Shown here: positions 42,983 to 52,068 of the stretch, piece after piece
How the letters are laid out: each line of letters opens with the position of its first letter
Position numbering within the stretch: the first letter of the stretch is position 1
Source: Prevotella sp.
GTDB taxonomy: Bacteria > Bacteroidota > Bacteroidia > Bacteroidales > Bacteroidaceae
Assembly (NCBI GenBank): GCA_017554385.1
Contig: JAFZIL010000052.1
Coordinates: 62,001 to 126,000, forward strand
DNA length: 64,000 bases
Direction of reading: 5' to 3'
Program-made: the position numbers and the translations under genes
Notes under the pieces: generated by a model
The model's input: the letters and a program-made list of their open reading frames with translations, nothing else
Told to the model about the DNA's origin: nothing
Databases searched by the model: none

Positions 42983-42990
42983 TAACTTTG
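42983..42990 (+). promoter_or_regulatory. -7 promoter box (TAACTTTG) for the PfkB kinase gene
   Basis: A TAnnTTTG match about 260 bp upstream of the kinase ATG. The transcript would carry the whole inverted/tandem repeat at 43038-43220 in its leader. Confidence 0.55.
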
Positions 42991-43037
42991 CAGCTGGCAT
43001 TTTGAATAATCGAAAACAAATTATGAATAATAGTAAT

Positions 43038-43220
43038 ACTGACCCCACCCCTGCCCCTCCCCTACATGGGAGGGGAGCGGCTACCGCTTAGCCTGCACGG
43101 CACACCCCTCCGGAAGCGGCTACTGCTTAGCCTGCACGGCACACCCCTCCGGGAGCGGCTACCGCTTAGCCTGCATGGCACTCCCCTCCCATGGAGGGGA
43201 GGGGCAGGGGTGGGGTCAGT
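43038..43220. repeat. 40-bp inverted repeats flanking three 39-bp tandem repeats
   Basis: The arms 43038-43077 and 43181-43220 are reverse complements with a single mismatch and are C/G-rich (CCCCACCCCTGCCCCTCCCC core). Each arm also folds on itself (CCTCCC/GGGAGG). Between them a unit beginning CGGCTACYGCTTAGCCTGCA recurs at 43078, 43117 and 43156 (period 39), each with its own AGCGG/CCGCT hairpin. Both strands stay open in short frames, but the peptides are pure repeat and I do not call them genes. Confidence 0.9.
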
Positions 43221-43253
43221 AACTTTTACAGAATACACATTTATAACTATAAT

Positions 43254-44195
43254 ATGAGAAAAGTCATTGGAATCGGCGAGACCGTACTCGACATTATATT
43301 CAAGGATGAGCAACCCATCAGTGCCGTACCAGGTGGTTCGGTGTTCAATAGTCTTATCTCCTTAGGCCGGGCGGGTATTCAGGCAGCCTTCATCAGTGAG
43401 ACGGGCAACGACCGCGTGGGCCGTCAGATTATCAAGTTCCTTGGCGATAACAACGTCGACGCCTCATGCGTCAGCGTCTATCCCAGTTCGAAGTCGCCTA
43501 TCTCATTAGCTTTCCTCAACGAGCAGAATGATGCTGAATACATCTTCTATAAAGATCATCCCAATGACCGGCTTGATTTCAGCTATCCGCAGGTAGAGCG
43601 CGACGACGTGGTGCTCTTTGGCAGTTACTATGCCGTGAACCCCGTTATCCGCCCGCAGGTACAGGGCTTTCTCGACTATGCCCACAGCCGCGGTGCCATC
43701 CTCTACTACGACGTGAACTTCCGTGCCTCTCATAAGGACGAGGTGATGAAACTTACGCCCAACATCCTGGAGAACCTGGAGCTGGCAGATATTGTGCGTG
43801 GCTCGTCCGAGGATTTCGAGGTGATGTTCCGCAAGACCGACTGTGACGCTATCTATCGCTCGCAGATTGCCTTCTATACCAAGAAATTCATCTACACCCA
43901 GGGTGCTTCTCCCGTGGAACTACGGGCAGAGGGCGGTCTGAAGAAGCAGTATCCGGTGACGAAGACCGAGACCGTGAGCACTATCGGTGCGGGCGACAAC
44001 TTCAATGCCGGCTTTGTCTATGGACTGATCAAGCATGGCATTACGCGCGACATCATTGAGCAGGGACTCACCGAAGAGCAATGGGATGGTGTCATCGCCT
44101 GTGCCCAGCAGTTCTCGGCCAACGTATGCCAGCGCCTTGAGAACTACGTCAGCCCAGAGTTTGGCCAACAGAGAATGGAAGAAGTAAAAAAGTAA
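43254..44195 (+). CDS. PfkB-family carbohydrate or nucleoside kinase
   Basis: A ribokinase-fold kinase of 313 residues. Seen are the N-terminal GETVLDIIF strand, the glycine pair PGGSVFNSLISLGR, and the C-terminal catalytic motif TIGAGDNFNAGF with the base aspartate. It phosphorylates a sugar or nucleoside hydroxyl; fructose, ribose and adenosine are all possible. I start it at 43254 (RKVIGIGETV) because the longer frame reads the repeat region. The 33 bp before the flavoprotein gene hold short GTAAAAAAG repeats. Confidence 0.88.
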   Translation: MRKVIGIGETVLDIIFKDEQPISAVPGGSVFNSLISLGRAGIQAAFISETGNDRVGRQIIKFLGDNNVDASCVSVYPSSKSPISLAFLNEQNDAEYIFYKDHPNDRLDFSYPQVERDDVVLFGSYYAVNPVIRPQVQGFLDYAHSRGAILYYDVNFRASHKDEVMKLTPNILENLELADIVRGSSEDFEVMFRKTDCDAIYRSQIAFYTKKFIYTQGASPVELRAEGGLKKQYPVTKTETVSTIGAGDNFNAGFVYGLIKHGITRDIIEQGLTEEQWDGVIACAQQFSANVCQRLENYVSPEFGQQRMEEVKK

Positions 44196-44228
44196 AAAGG
44201 TAAAAAAGTTGAGAAATAAAATACAATT

Positions 44229-45416
44229 ATGAAACAAATCACTCAGAACATCTACTACGTGGGCGTCAACGACCGCAACAAGACGCTCTTCGAGGGTCTG
44301 TGGCCCCTTCCCAACGGCGTAAGCTACAACGCCTATCTCATCAACGACGAGAAGACCTGCCTCATCGACACCGTCGAGGTAGACTTTTTCATGCCTTTCC
44401 TCGAGAACCTGCGCGAGGTGCTTGGCGACCGACAGCTTGACTATGTCGTGGTGAACCACATGGAGCCCGACCACAGTGGTTCGCTGGCCCTGTTGCGCCA
44501 GTTCTTCCCCGGCGTACAGATTATAGGCAATAAGAAGACCTTCGACATGCTGGGCGGATTCTACCACCTGACCGAAGGCCTCATGGAGGTGAAGAACGGT
44601 GACACCCTTGACCTGGGCAAGCACCAGCTGCAGTTTGTGCTCACCCCGATGGTCCACTGGCCCGAGACGATGATGACCCTCTGTGGTACGACGCTCTTCA
44701 GCGGTGATGCCTTCGGCTGCTTCGGTGCCTTGAACGGTGCTTGGATCGACGAGCAGATGAACTGCGAGGTGTTCTGGCAGGAGATGACGCGCTACTACTC
44801 GAACATCGTGGGCAAATACGGAACACCCGTTCAGATGGCCCTGAAGAAGCTTGCCGGCGTGCAGGTGGACTATATCTGTGCCACCCACGGTCCCGTGTGG
44901 CATGAATATGTGCAGAAGGTCATTGCCCTGTACGACCGTCTGTCGAAATACGAAGCCGAGCCGGGACTGGTCATCTGCTACGGCACGATGTATGGCAACA
45001 CCGAGCGTGCCGCTGAGGTCATTGCCCGTGCTGCTGCCGATGCCGGCGTGAAGAACATCGTGATGTACAACGTGTCGAAGACCCACCACTCATATATCAT
45101 CCGCGACGTGTTCCGCTACAAGGGACTCATCGTTGGTGCACCCACCTACAACACCGGCCTTTACCACGAGATGAACGTCCTGCTCGATGAGCTCTCGCAG
45201 AAAGACATCAAGGGCCGCTACTTTGGATGGTTCGGCAGCTATGGTTGGGCCTCGAAGGCTGTGACAGAGATCAAGAAGTGGAACGAGGAGAAGCTGCACT
45301 ACGAGCAGGTGGGCGAACCCGTGGAAATCCGCCAGTCCCTGACTGCCGAGACAACCGCACAATGCGAGGCTCTTGCCCGTGCCATGGCCGAGAAGCTGAC
45401 AACTGTTAACTCATAA
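44229..45416 (+). CDS. A-type flavoprotein (FprA/flavodiiron family)
   Basis: 395 residues. The N-terminal metallo-beta-lactamase-like domain carries the diiron ligands HMEPDHSGS, a mid HWPETM, and SGDAFG. The C-terminal flavodoxin domain binds FMN (YGTMYGNTERAAE near 255). Flavodiiron proteins reduce oxygen to water or NO to N2O in anaerobes. There is no rubredoxin or NADH-oxidoreductase extension, so an external electron donor is needed. Likely an oxygen-defence enzyme in this strict anaerobe. Confidence 0.93.
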   Translation: MKQITQNIYYVGVNDRNKTLFEGLWPLPNGVSYNAYLINDEKTCLIDTVEVDFFMPFLENLREVLGDRQLDYVVVNHMEPDHSGSLALLRQFFPGVQIIGNKKTFDMLGGFYHLTEGLMEVKNGDTLDLGKHQLQFVLTPMVHWPETMMTLCGTTLFSGDAFGCFGALNGAWIDEQMNCEVFWQEMTRYYSNIVGKYGTPVQMALKKLAGVQVDYICATHGPVWHEYVQKVIALYDRLSKYEAEPGLVICYGTMYGNTERAAEVIARAAADAGVKNIVMYNVSKTHHSYIIRDVFRYKGLIVGAPTYNTGLYHEMNVLLDELSQKDIKGRYFGWFGSYGWASKAVTEIKKWNEEKLHYEQVGEPVEIRQSLTAETTAQCEALARAMAEKLTTVNS

Positions 45417-45442
45417 CTCACAACTCATAACTGAATTTTTGC

Positions 45443-45847
45443 ATGACCTACCACTTTGAAACCCGCATGGAGGTGCGCGACTACGAGTGTGACATCGAGG
45501 GCATTGTCAATAATGCCAACTATCTGCACTACATGGAGCACACCCGACATCTGTTCCTGAAGCAGTGCGGGCTGAGTTTTGCCGAGATGCACCAGAAAGG
45601 TGTCGACGCAGTGGTAGCCCGCATGCAACTGCAGTTCAAGACACCGCTGCGCTGTGATGATGAGTTCGTATCACGTCTGCGACTCACGAAGGAGGGCATC
45701 AAGTATGTGTTCCATCAGGACATCTATCGTGCTACCGACGAGCAGCTCTGCTTCCGTGGAAAGGCAGAGCTGGTCTGCATCGTCAATGGGCGCTTGTCGG
45801 GCAGCGAGGATTACGACCGTGCCTTTGCCAAATACCTTGAACGATGA
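45443..45847 (+). CDS. Acyl-CoA thioesterase, 4HBT hotdog family
   Basis: 134 residues with a hotdog fold: VRDYECDIEGIVNNANYLHYMEHTR contains the D-N-N active-site pattern of 4-hydroxybenzoyl-CoA/YbgC-type thioesterases. It is preceded by degenerate heptad repeats (AACTCATAACTCACAACTCA) and overlaps dprA by 4 bp. Confidence 0.9.
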   Translation: MTYHFETRMEVRDYECDIEGIVNNANYLHYMEHTRHLFLKQCGLSFAEMHQKGVDAVVARMQLQFKTPLRCDDEFVSRLRLTKEGIKYVFHQDIYRATDEQLCFRGKAELVCIVNGRLSGSEDYDRAFAKYLER

Positions 45848-46971
45848 ACGACCAGGAAGTGCTCTACACCATAGCGCTGACCCGCATGACGGGCTTCAAC
45901 TACCAGACCGCACTCCAGCTCTATCAAGAGCTGGGGGGTGGTTTGGCTGTTTATGAACACCGTAATGACATTCGTGAGGTATGTCCTGATTGTTCTGAGC
46001 GGCTGGTAGCAGCACTCCAGGACTGGAGCCTCGCTCTCGCGCGAGCTGAACAGGAGATGGCTTTCATGCAGAAGCACCACATCCGCGCCTTCTGTCTGGG
46101 CTGCGACGACTATCCGCAACGACTGGCCGAGACTCCCGATGCACCCATCGTGCTCTATTACATGGGCTCTGCCGAGCTCAACCAGCAGCGTGTGGTCAAT
46201 ATTGTGGGTACACGCCGATGCACCACCTACGGACGCGACCTGATACACCGCTTCGTGGCCGACCTGCGCACGCTCTGTCCCGAGGTGCTCATCGTCAGCG
46301 GTCTGGCCTACGGCATCGACATCTGCGCCCATCGCGAAGCACTCAGCAACGGCTATGAAACCGTGGCCGTGCTGGCCCACGGACTCGACGAGATCTATCC
46401 GCAGCAACATCGCGAGACAGCGAAAGAGATGCTGCGTCAGGGCGGTCTGCTCACCGAGTATATGACCGAGACGCGGGCCGACAAGATGAACTTTGTAAAG
46501 CGCAACCGCATCGTGGCAGGCATGACCGACGCTACGATTCTCGTTGAAAGTGCGGCAAAAGGCGGCGGGCTCATTACCTGCAGCATTGCCCAGAGCTACG
46601 ACCGCGCTGTCTTTGCCTTCCCTGGTGCCGTAGGAAATCCCTATAGTGAGGGCTGCAACAACCTGATACGCGACAATGGTGCCGCCCTCATCACATCGGC
46701 CCAGGACTTTGTCAACGCTATGGGCTGGCAGAGCGATGCCACCCGCACAAAAGCCGAAGCCGACGGCATTGAGCGACAAATCTTCCCCGAACTGAGTGAA
46801 GAACAGCAGCAGATAGTGAGAATCCTTAACGAAACAGGCGACCTGCAGCTCAATATCCTCTCGGTGAAAAGCAACATCCCCATCGGACGTCTCACGGCTA
46901 TTCTTTTCGAAATGGAGATGAAGGGTGTTCTTCGTCCTTTAGCCGGCGGTTCCTACCATCTGTTGAAATAA
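45844..46971 (+). CDS. dprA: DNA-processing protein DprA
   Basis: 375 residues. Visible are an N-terminal helical region, then the Rossmann core with VGTRRCTTYGRDL, SGLAYGIDICAHREAL, GLDEIYPQQH, and a C-terminal winged helix (IVRILNETGDLQLNILS). DprA protects incoming single-stranded DNA and loads RecA during transformation, although it is conserved in many species not known to be competent. ComF is also in this window. Confidence 0.95.
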   Translation: MNDQEVLYTIALTRMTGFNYQTALQLYQELGGGLAVYEHRNDIREVCPDCSERLVAALQDWSLALARAEQEMAFMQKHHIRAFCLGCDDYPQRLAETPDAPIVLYYMGSAELNQQRVVNIVGTRRCTTYGRDLIHRFVADLRTLCPEVLIVSGLAYGIDICAHREALSNGYETVAVLAHGLDEIYPQQHRETAKEMLRQGGLLTEYMTETRADKMNFVKRNRIVAGMTDATILVESAAKGGGLITCSIAQSYDRAVFAFPGAVGNPYSEGCNNLIRDNGAALITSAQDFVNAMGWQSDATRTKAEADGIERQIFPELSEEQQQIVRILNETGDLQLNILSVKSNIPIGRLTAILFEMEMKGVLRPLAGGSYHLLK

Positions 46972-46976
46972 GAATC

Positions 46977-47921
46977 ATGAAGATAGGAAATATAGAATTT
47001 GGTGAGCGCCCGCTCTTCTTGGCACCGATGGAGGATGTCACCGACATCGGGTTCCGGCGGCTGTGCAAGCGCTTCGGGGCAGCAATGGTCTATACGGAGT
47101 TTGTAAGTGCCGAGGCCTTGGTGCGCGACGTGAAGTCGACGGTGAAGAAACTGAATATCAGCGACGACGAGCGACCTGTAGGCATACAGATCTACGGGCG
47201 CGACATCGACGCGATGGTAGAGGCGGCAAAGATAGTAGAACAGGCCGGCCCCGACCTCATCGACCTGAACTTCGGCTGTCCGGTGAAGAAAGTGGCCGGC
47301 AAGGGTGCCGGTGCCGGTATGCTGCAAAACATTCCGAAGCTGCTGGAGATCACGCAAAAGGTCGTCGATGCCGTCAACATTCCCGTCACGGTGAAGACCC
47401 GCTTGGGATGGAACCACGACCAGCTCATCATCACCGAGCTGGCACCGCAGTTGCAGCAGTGTGGCATCAAGGCGCTGACCATTCACGGTCGTACCCGCAG
47501 CCAGATGTACACCGGCAATGCCGACTGGACGCTCATCGGCGAGGTGAAGCGCGACCCGCGCATCACCATCCCCATCATTGGCAATGGCGACATCCACTCC
47601 ATTGAAGAGGCCGACCAAGCCTTCGACCGCTACGGTGTAGACGCGGTGATGATAGGCCGTGCCACCTTCGGCTGTCCCTGGCTGTTCAGTCATGAGCAGC
47701 TCACCAACGACCAGAAGCTCGACATCCTCGAGGAGCAACTGCGCATCAACGTCGAGATGATCGACGAGCCACGAGGTATCCTGCACACCCGTAGGCACCT
47801 GGCTGCAACGCCTCTATTCAAGGGCATCCCTAATTTCAGGCAGACGCGCATCGCCATGCTTCGCGCCACGACTATGGACGAGTTGCTTAGCATTCTGGAA
47901 GATACCCGCAAAATTCTTTAA
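46977..47921 (+). CDS. dusB: tRNA-dihydrouridine synthase (DusB type)
   Basis: A 314-residue FMN enzyme that reduces uridines in the tRNA D loop. TIM-barrel features: FLAPMEDVTDIGFR, the catalytic cysteine in LNFGCPVKKVAGKGAGAGM, HGRTRSQMYTGNADW, and the flavin phosphate site IGNGDIHS/GVDAVMIGRATFG. It starts 5 bp after dprA, probably co-transcribed. Assignment to DusB over other Dus types is by the GCPVKKV motif. Confidence 0.93.
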   Translation: MKIGNIEFGERPLFLAPMEDVTDIGFRRLCKRFGAAMVYTEFVSAEALVRDVKSTVKKLNISDDERPVGIQIYGRDIDAMVEAAKIVEQAGPDLIDLNFGCPVKKVAGKGAGAGMLQNIPKLLEITQKVVDAVNIPVTVKTRLGWNHDQLIITELAPQLQQCGIKALTIHGRTRSQMYTGNADWTLIGEVKRDPRITIPIIGNGDIHSIEEADQAFDRYGVDAVMIGRATFGCPWLFSHEQLTNDQKLDILEEQLRINVEMIDEPRGILHTRRHLAATPLFKGIPNFRQTRIAMLRATTMDELLSILEDTRKIL

Positions 47922-47980
47922 TTTTTTGTTTCTTTAATGCTTTCATTCTGAAAAGTTTCGCATATTCGAAGAATTTTTAG

Positions 47981-47988
47981 TAACTTTG
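47981..47988 (+). promoter_or_regulatory. -7 promoter box (TAACTTTG) for gyrB
   Basis: A TAnnTTTG match 33 bp before the ATG at 48022; the upstream in-frame TTG at 47986 lies within the box and is not a plausible start. Confidence 0.65.
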
Positions 47989-48021
47989 CAGCCTAATTCA
48001 ACAGATTTACTACAATCAATA

Positions 48022-50001
48022 ATGGCAGAAGAACAAATGAACCAAGAGCAGCAGAATTACTCAGCGAGTAATATTCAGGTGCTCGAAGGATTGGAAGCCG
48101 TGCGCAAGCGCCCGGCCATGTACATTGGCGACATCAGTGAAAAGGGACTCCACCATCTGGTCAACGAGACCGTCGACAACTCTATCGACGAGGCGATGGC
48201 AGGATTCTGTACCCATATCGAGGTAACCATCAACGAAGACAACAGTATCACCGTACAGGACAACGGACGCGGTATTCCCGTCGACGAGCACGAGAAGATG
48301 CACAAGAGCGCCCTTGAGGTGGTGATGACCGTGCTTCATGCCGGTGGTAAGTTCGACAAGGGTTCGTATAAGGTATCCGGTGGACTGCACGGCGTCGGTG
48401 TGTCGTGCGTGAACGCCCTTAGTACCCACATGCTGTCGCAGGTATTCCGCAACGGCCACATCTACCAGCAGGAATATGAGAAAGGAAAGCCTCTCTACGA
48501 CGTGAAGATCGTGGGCGACACCGACAAGACCGGTACGCGCCAACAGTTCTGGCCCGACGGAACTATCTTCACAACCACCGTTTACAAATACGACATCATT
48601 GCCAAGCGTATGCGCGAGCTGGCCTATCTGAATGCCGGTATCACCATCACGCTCACTGACCTGCGTCCCGACGAGGAGGGAAACCTTCGTGAGCCGGAGG
48701 TGTTCCATGCCAAGGAAGGTCTGAAGGAGTTCGTACGCTACGTTGACCGCCATCGCACCCACCTCTTCGATGATGTCATCTACCTGAAGACCGAGAAGCA
48801 GGGCACGCCCATCGAGGTCGCCGTGATGTACAACACCGACTATTCGGAGAACATCCACTCCTACGTCAACAATATCAACACCATCGAGGGCGGTACCCAC
48901 CTGATGGGTTTCCGTGCCGCGCTTACCCGCACGCTGAAGGCATACGCCGATGCCGATCCCAACATCTCGAAGCAGATTGAGAAGGCAAAGATTGAGATTG
49001 CCGGTGAGGACTTCCGCGAGGGTCTCACAGCCGTCATCTCGATTAAGGTGGCAGAGCCACAGTTCGAGGGACAGACGAAGACCAAGCTCGGCAACTCCGA
49101 GGTCAGCGGTGCCGTACAACAAGCCGTAGGCGAGGCACTCAGCAACTACCTTGAGGAGCACCCGAAAGAGGCGAAGCTCATCTGTGAGAAGGTCGTTCTG
49201 GCTGCCACCGCACGTATCGCTGCCCGCAAGGCCCGCGAGAGCGTGCAGCGCAAGAACCCCATGACGGGTGGTGGACTACCCGGCAAGCTTGCCGACTGTT
49301 CAAATAAGGATCCGAAATCCTGCGAGATCTTCCTCGTCGAGGGTGACTCGGCAGGTGGTTCGGCCAAGCAGGGCCGTGACCGTCACTTCCAGGCAATCCT
49401 TCCCTTGCGTGGAAAGATCCTGAACGTAGAGAAGGTACAGTGGCACCGAGTGTTCGAAGCCGAGTCGGTGATGAACATCATCCAGTCGATAGGCGTTCGC
49501 TTCGGTGTTGAGGGCGAGGGCGACCGCGAGGCCAACATCGACAAGCTGCGCTACGACAAGATCATCATCATGACCGATGCCGATGTCGATGGCTCGCACA
49601 TCGACACGCTCATCATGACGCTCTTCTACCGCTTCATGCCCCAGGTTATCCAGGGCGGTCACCTCTACATCGCCACGCCACCACTTTATAAGTGTACGTA
49701 CAAGAAATTCTCCGAGTACTGCTACACCGAGCAGCAGCGTCAGGCCTTCATCGACAAGTATGTGGCTGGCGACGAGAACGCGTCGGCACTGCACACACAG
49801 CGCTACAAAGGTCTGGGTGAGATGAACCCCGAGCAGCTCTGGGAGACGACGATGAATCCCGAGAACCGACTGCTGAAGCAGGTGACCATCGAGAATGCCG
49901 CTGAGGCCGACGAGATATTCTCCATGCTCATGGGCGACGATGTGGAGCCACGCCGCGAGTTCATCGAGAAGAACGCCACCTACGCTAACATCGACGCATA
50001 A
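48022..50001 (+). CDS. gyrB: DNA gyrase subunit B
   Basis: The ATPase and TOPRIM subunit of gyrase, 659 residues, which introduces negative supercoils with GyrA. Motifs: LEAVRKRPAMYIGD, ETVDNSIDEAM, GRGIPVDEH, GLHGVGVSCVNAL, QTKTKLGNSEV, TOPRIM EGDSAGGSAKQGRD, and DADVDGSHI. It lacks the roughly 170-residue insertion of E. coli GyrB, as in most Bacteroidetes. The start is ATG 48022. A 13-bp hairpin follows 9 bp after the stop. Confidence 0.96.
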   Translation: MAEEQMNQEQQNYSASNIQVLEGLEAVRKRPAMYIGDISEKGLHHLVNETVDNSIDEAMAGFCTHIEVTINEDNSITVQDNGRGIPVDEHEKMHKSALEVVMTVLHAGGKFDKGSYKVSGGLHGVGVSCVNALSTHMLSQVFRNGHIYQQEYEKGKPLYDVKIVGDTDKTGTRQQFWPDGTIFTTTVYKYDIIAKRMRELAYLNAGITITLTDLRPDEEGNLREPEVFHAKEGLKEFVRYVDRHRTHLFDDVIYLKTEKQGTPIEVAVMYNTDYSENIHSYVNNINTIEGGTHLMGFRAALTRTLKAYADADPNISKQIEKAKIEIAGEDFREGLTAVISIKVAEPQFEGQTKTKLGNSEVSGAVQQAVGEALSNYLEEHPKEAKLICEKVVLAATARIAARKARESVQRKNPMTGGGLPGKLADCSNKDPKSCEIFLVEGDSAGGSAKQGRDRHFQAILPLRGKILNVEKVQWHRVFEAESVMNIIQSIGVRFGVEGEGDREANIDKLRYDKIIIMTDADVDGSHIDTLIMTLFYRFMPQVIQGGHLYIATPPLYKCTYKKFSEYCYTEQQRQAFIDKYVAGDENASALHTQRYKGLGEMNPEQLWETTMNPENRLLKQVTIENAAEADEIFSMLMGDDVEPRREFIEKNATYANIDA

Positions 50002-50010
50002 AACCATACA

Positions 50011-50049
50011 CAACGGAGTATTCCTTGCGTTGCAACGAATACTCCGTTG
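50011..50049 (+). terminator. gyrB terminator hairpin
   Basis: CAACGGAGTATTC (50011-50023) pairs perfectly with 50037-50049 around a 13-nt loop. No T run follows. Confidence 0.55.
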
Positions 50050-50096
50050 ATACGCTAACAGCCCCTGTCAGACCACAAACAGGAGCTATTTGGTGT

Positions 50097-50137
50097 GCTA
50101 AGAGGGGCTGTTTGCAGGTCAAACAGCCCCTCTTAGC
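50097..50137. terminator. Perfect 17-bp hairpin between convergent gyrB and rnhB
   Basis: GCTAAGAGGGGCTGTTT (50097-50113) pairs exactly with 50121-50137, loop 7 nt. It lies 12 bp from the rnhB stop and shares the GGGGCTGTTT core with the array at 12.5 kb; a further AACAGCCCCTGT copy is at 50058-50069. It could stop transcription from either side. Confidence 0.6.
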
Positions 50138-50149
50138 AACACAATGGGG

Positions 50150-50758
50150 TTAATCTTTGAAATCGAGCGACAGTTCTTCGCTACCCAAAAGACGGTAACT
50201 CATGCGGTGATAAGGCGTAGTTCCGTGCTGGCGGATGGCCTCGCGGTGCTTCAGTGTGGGGTAGCCCTTGTTCTTTTTCCAGTCGTACATAGGATACTCT
50301 TCGGCCAGTCGCAGCATGTAGTCGTCACGATAGGTCTTGGCAAGAATCGATGCAGCAGCTATCGAGAGATACTTACCGTCGCCCTTGACGATGGTGGTAT
50401 AGGGCAGGTCGCGGTAGGGACGGAAACGATTGCCGTCGACGATGACGGCCTGTGGCCTGACGGTGAGTTGGTCGAGTGCACGATGCATAGCAAGAATCGA
50501 AGCGTTGAGGATGTTAATTTTGTCGATTTCATCGGGATCGACAACACCCACTGCCCACGCCACAGCGTCGCGCTCAATCTGTTCACGCAGCTGGTAACGC
50601 CGTCGTTCGGTGAGTTGCTTCGAGTCGTTGAGCAATTCGTTTTTATAGTCGGGCGGCAGGATGACAGCAGCAGCATAGACGGCTCCAGCCAGACATCCGC
50701 GTCCGGCTTCGTCGCATCCAGCCTCAACGACCCCTTCGTTATAATAGCTCTTTAACAT
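50150..50758 (-). CDS. rnhB: Ribonuclease HII
   Basis: 202 residues; cleaves RNA in RNA-DNA hybrids and at single ribonucleotides. The catalytic acidic residues are in EAGCDEAGRG near the N-terminus, VDGNRF, and a later acidic site; the core IAAASILAKTYRD is diagnostic. It begins 30 bp after the sufS stop on the same strand with no promoter box, so it is probably the last gene of the suf unit. Confidence 0.95.
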   Translation of the reverse strand: MLKSYYNEGVVEAGCDEAGRGCLAGAVYAAAVILPPDYKNELLNDSKQLTERRRYQLREQIERDAVAWAVGVVDPDEIDKINILNASILAMHRALDQLTVRPQAVIVDGNRFRPYRDLPYTTIVKGDGKYLSIAAASILAKTYRDDYMLRLAEEYPMYDWKKNKGYPTLKHREAIRQHGTTPYHRMSYRLLGSEELSLDFKD

Positions 50759-50788
50759 CTGGTATCTTTGGAAATAGGGTGTTCAAAT

Positions 50789-52033
50789 TCAGAACATCTG
50801 GCTCACACGACGTATGCCAGCCACCAGCAGGTCTACTTCGTCCTTCGTATTGTAAAGGGCAAAGGAGGCACGCACGGTTCCGGTGACGCCCAGCCGCTGC
50901 ATCAACGGGTGGGCACAGTGGTGGCCGGTGCGCACGGCAATGCCGAGGCGGTCGAGCAACGTGCCCATGTCCAAGTGATGGATGTCGCCCACGAGGAACG
51001 AGATGACAGCGTCTCTTTTTGTGGTCGATGGTGAAGGGTGGATGGTGGATGGTGACAAGCCGAAGATCCGGATGCCATCGATTGTCGAGAGCTGTTCCAT
51101 CGCATAGCGGGTCAGCTCTTGCTCGTGTGCCTCGATATTGTCGAGTCCCAGTTGTGAGATATAGTCGATAGCGGTGGCCAGTCCGTGGGTGGCAACATAG
51201 TCGGGCGTGCCGGCCTCGAACTTCAGAGGCGGCTGCTCGAAAGTGGTGCGCTCCCACGACACCTTGTCAATCATCTCGCCGCCACCCTGATAGGGAGGCA
51301 GCTTCTCTAACCACGCCTCTTTGCCGTAGAGCACGCCGATACCCGTGGGGCCATACATCTTATGACCGCTGAAAGCCAGGAAGTCGCAGTCCAGGTCCTG
51401 CACGTCGAGACGCATGTGGGGCGCACTCTGTGCCGCATCGACGAGCACGGGTATGCCGTGCTCGTGAGCCTTTCGGATGATGTCCTTGACGGGATTCACC
51501 GTACCTAAGACATTGCTCACGTGAGTCAGACTCAGCAGCCGGGTGCGCTCTGTCAAATAGGTTGCGACTGTGTCACAACACAACTGTCCGTCATCAGTGA
51601 TGGGCAGGTGTTTCAGCACGATGCCACGCTTCTGTGCCTGCAACTGCCAGGGCACAATGTTCGAATGGTGCTCCATGTCGGTGACGACCACCTCATCGCC
51701 TGCTTGCATCTGACTTTCACAGAAGGTCTGAGCCAACAGGTTGATGCTCTCAGTGGTACCACGTGTGAAGACAACTTCCGCAGTAGAGCGGGCATGAATG
51801 AACTGGCGCACTTTTTCGCGTGCTGCCTCGTGCAGATCGGTAGCCTGCTGTGAAAGATAGTGAACGCCGCGGTGCACGTTGGCGTTCACGTTGAGGTATT
51901 CCTCGCGCATGGCGTCAAGCACGCAAAGCGGTTTCTGTGTAGTAGCCGCATTGTCCAAATAGACAAGCGGCCTATTGTAAACTTCCCTCTGGAGGATGGG
52001 GAAATCCTTTCGTATTTGTCTGATGTCGTACAT
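50789..52033 (-). CDS. sufS: Cysteine desulfurase SufS
   Basis: A 414-residue group II PLP desulfurase that supplies sulfur as an enzyme persulfide for Fe-S cluster assembly. Seen: YLDNAATTQKP, TEMEHHSN-type TDMEHHSNIVPW, SGHKMYGPTGIGVLYG with the Schiff-base lysine, and the active-site cysteine late in AVRTGHHCAHPLM. Residues near 328-341 (SPSTIHPSPSTTKR) are encoded by a GGTGGAT-type repeat (51020-51057) and look like an insertion in a loop. It lies 35 bp downstream of sufD. Confidence 0.94.
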   Translation of the reverse strand: MYDIRQIRKDFPILQREVYNRPLVYLDNAATTQKPLCVLDAMREEYLNVNANVHRGVHYLSQQATDLHEAAREKVRQFIHARSTAEVVFTRGTTESINLLAQTFCESQMQAGDEVVVTDMEHHSNIVPWQLQAQKRGIVLKHLPITDDGQLCCDTVATYLTERTRLLSLTHVSNVLGTVNPVKDIIRKAHEHGIPVLVDAAQSAPHMRLDVQDLDCDFLAFSGHKMYGPTGIGVLYGKEAWLEKLPPYQGGGEMIDKVSWERTTFEQPPLKFEAGTPDYVATHGLATAIDYISQLGLDNIEAHEQELTRYAMEQLSTIDGIRIFGLSPSTIHPSPSTTKRDAVISFLVGDIHHLDMGTLLDRLGIAVRTGHHCAHPLMQRLGVTGTVRASFALYNTKDEVDLLVAGIRRVSQMF

Positions 52034-52068
52034 GGCGTATGTTGGTCGTCAGTCTATAGAAAATGCTG

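Noticed and set aside
43062..43313. Open frames on both strands across the 39-bp repeats, encoding RLPLSLHGTPLRE-type repeats
   Set aside because: The frames exist only because the unit length is a multiple of three; no promoter, signal or conserved domain supports a protein.
43920..45089. 389-codon open frame antisense to the flavoprotein and kinase genes
   Set aside because: It spans two well-supported plus-strand genes and has no family motif.
50763..50770. TATCTTTG on the plus strand between rnhB and sufS
   Set aside because: It matches the promoter consensus but points antisense into sufS with no gene downstream; I regard it as chance.
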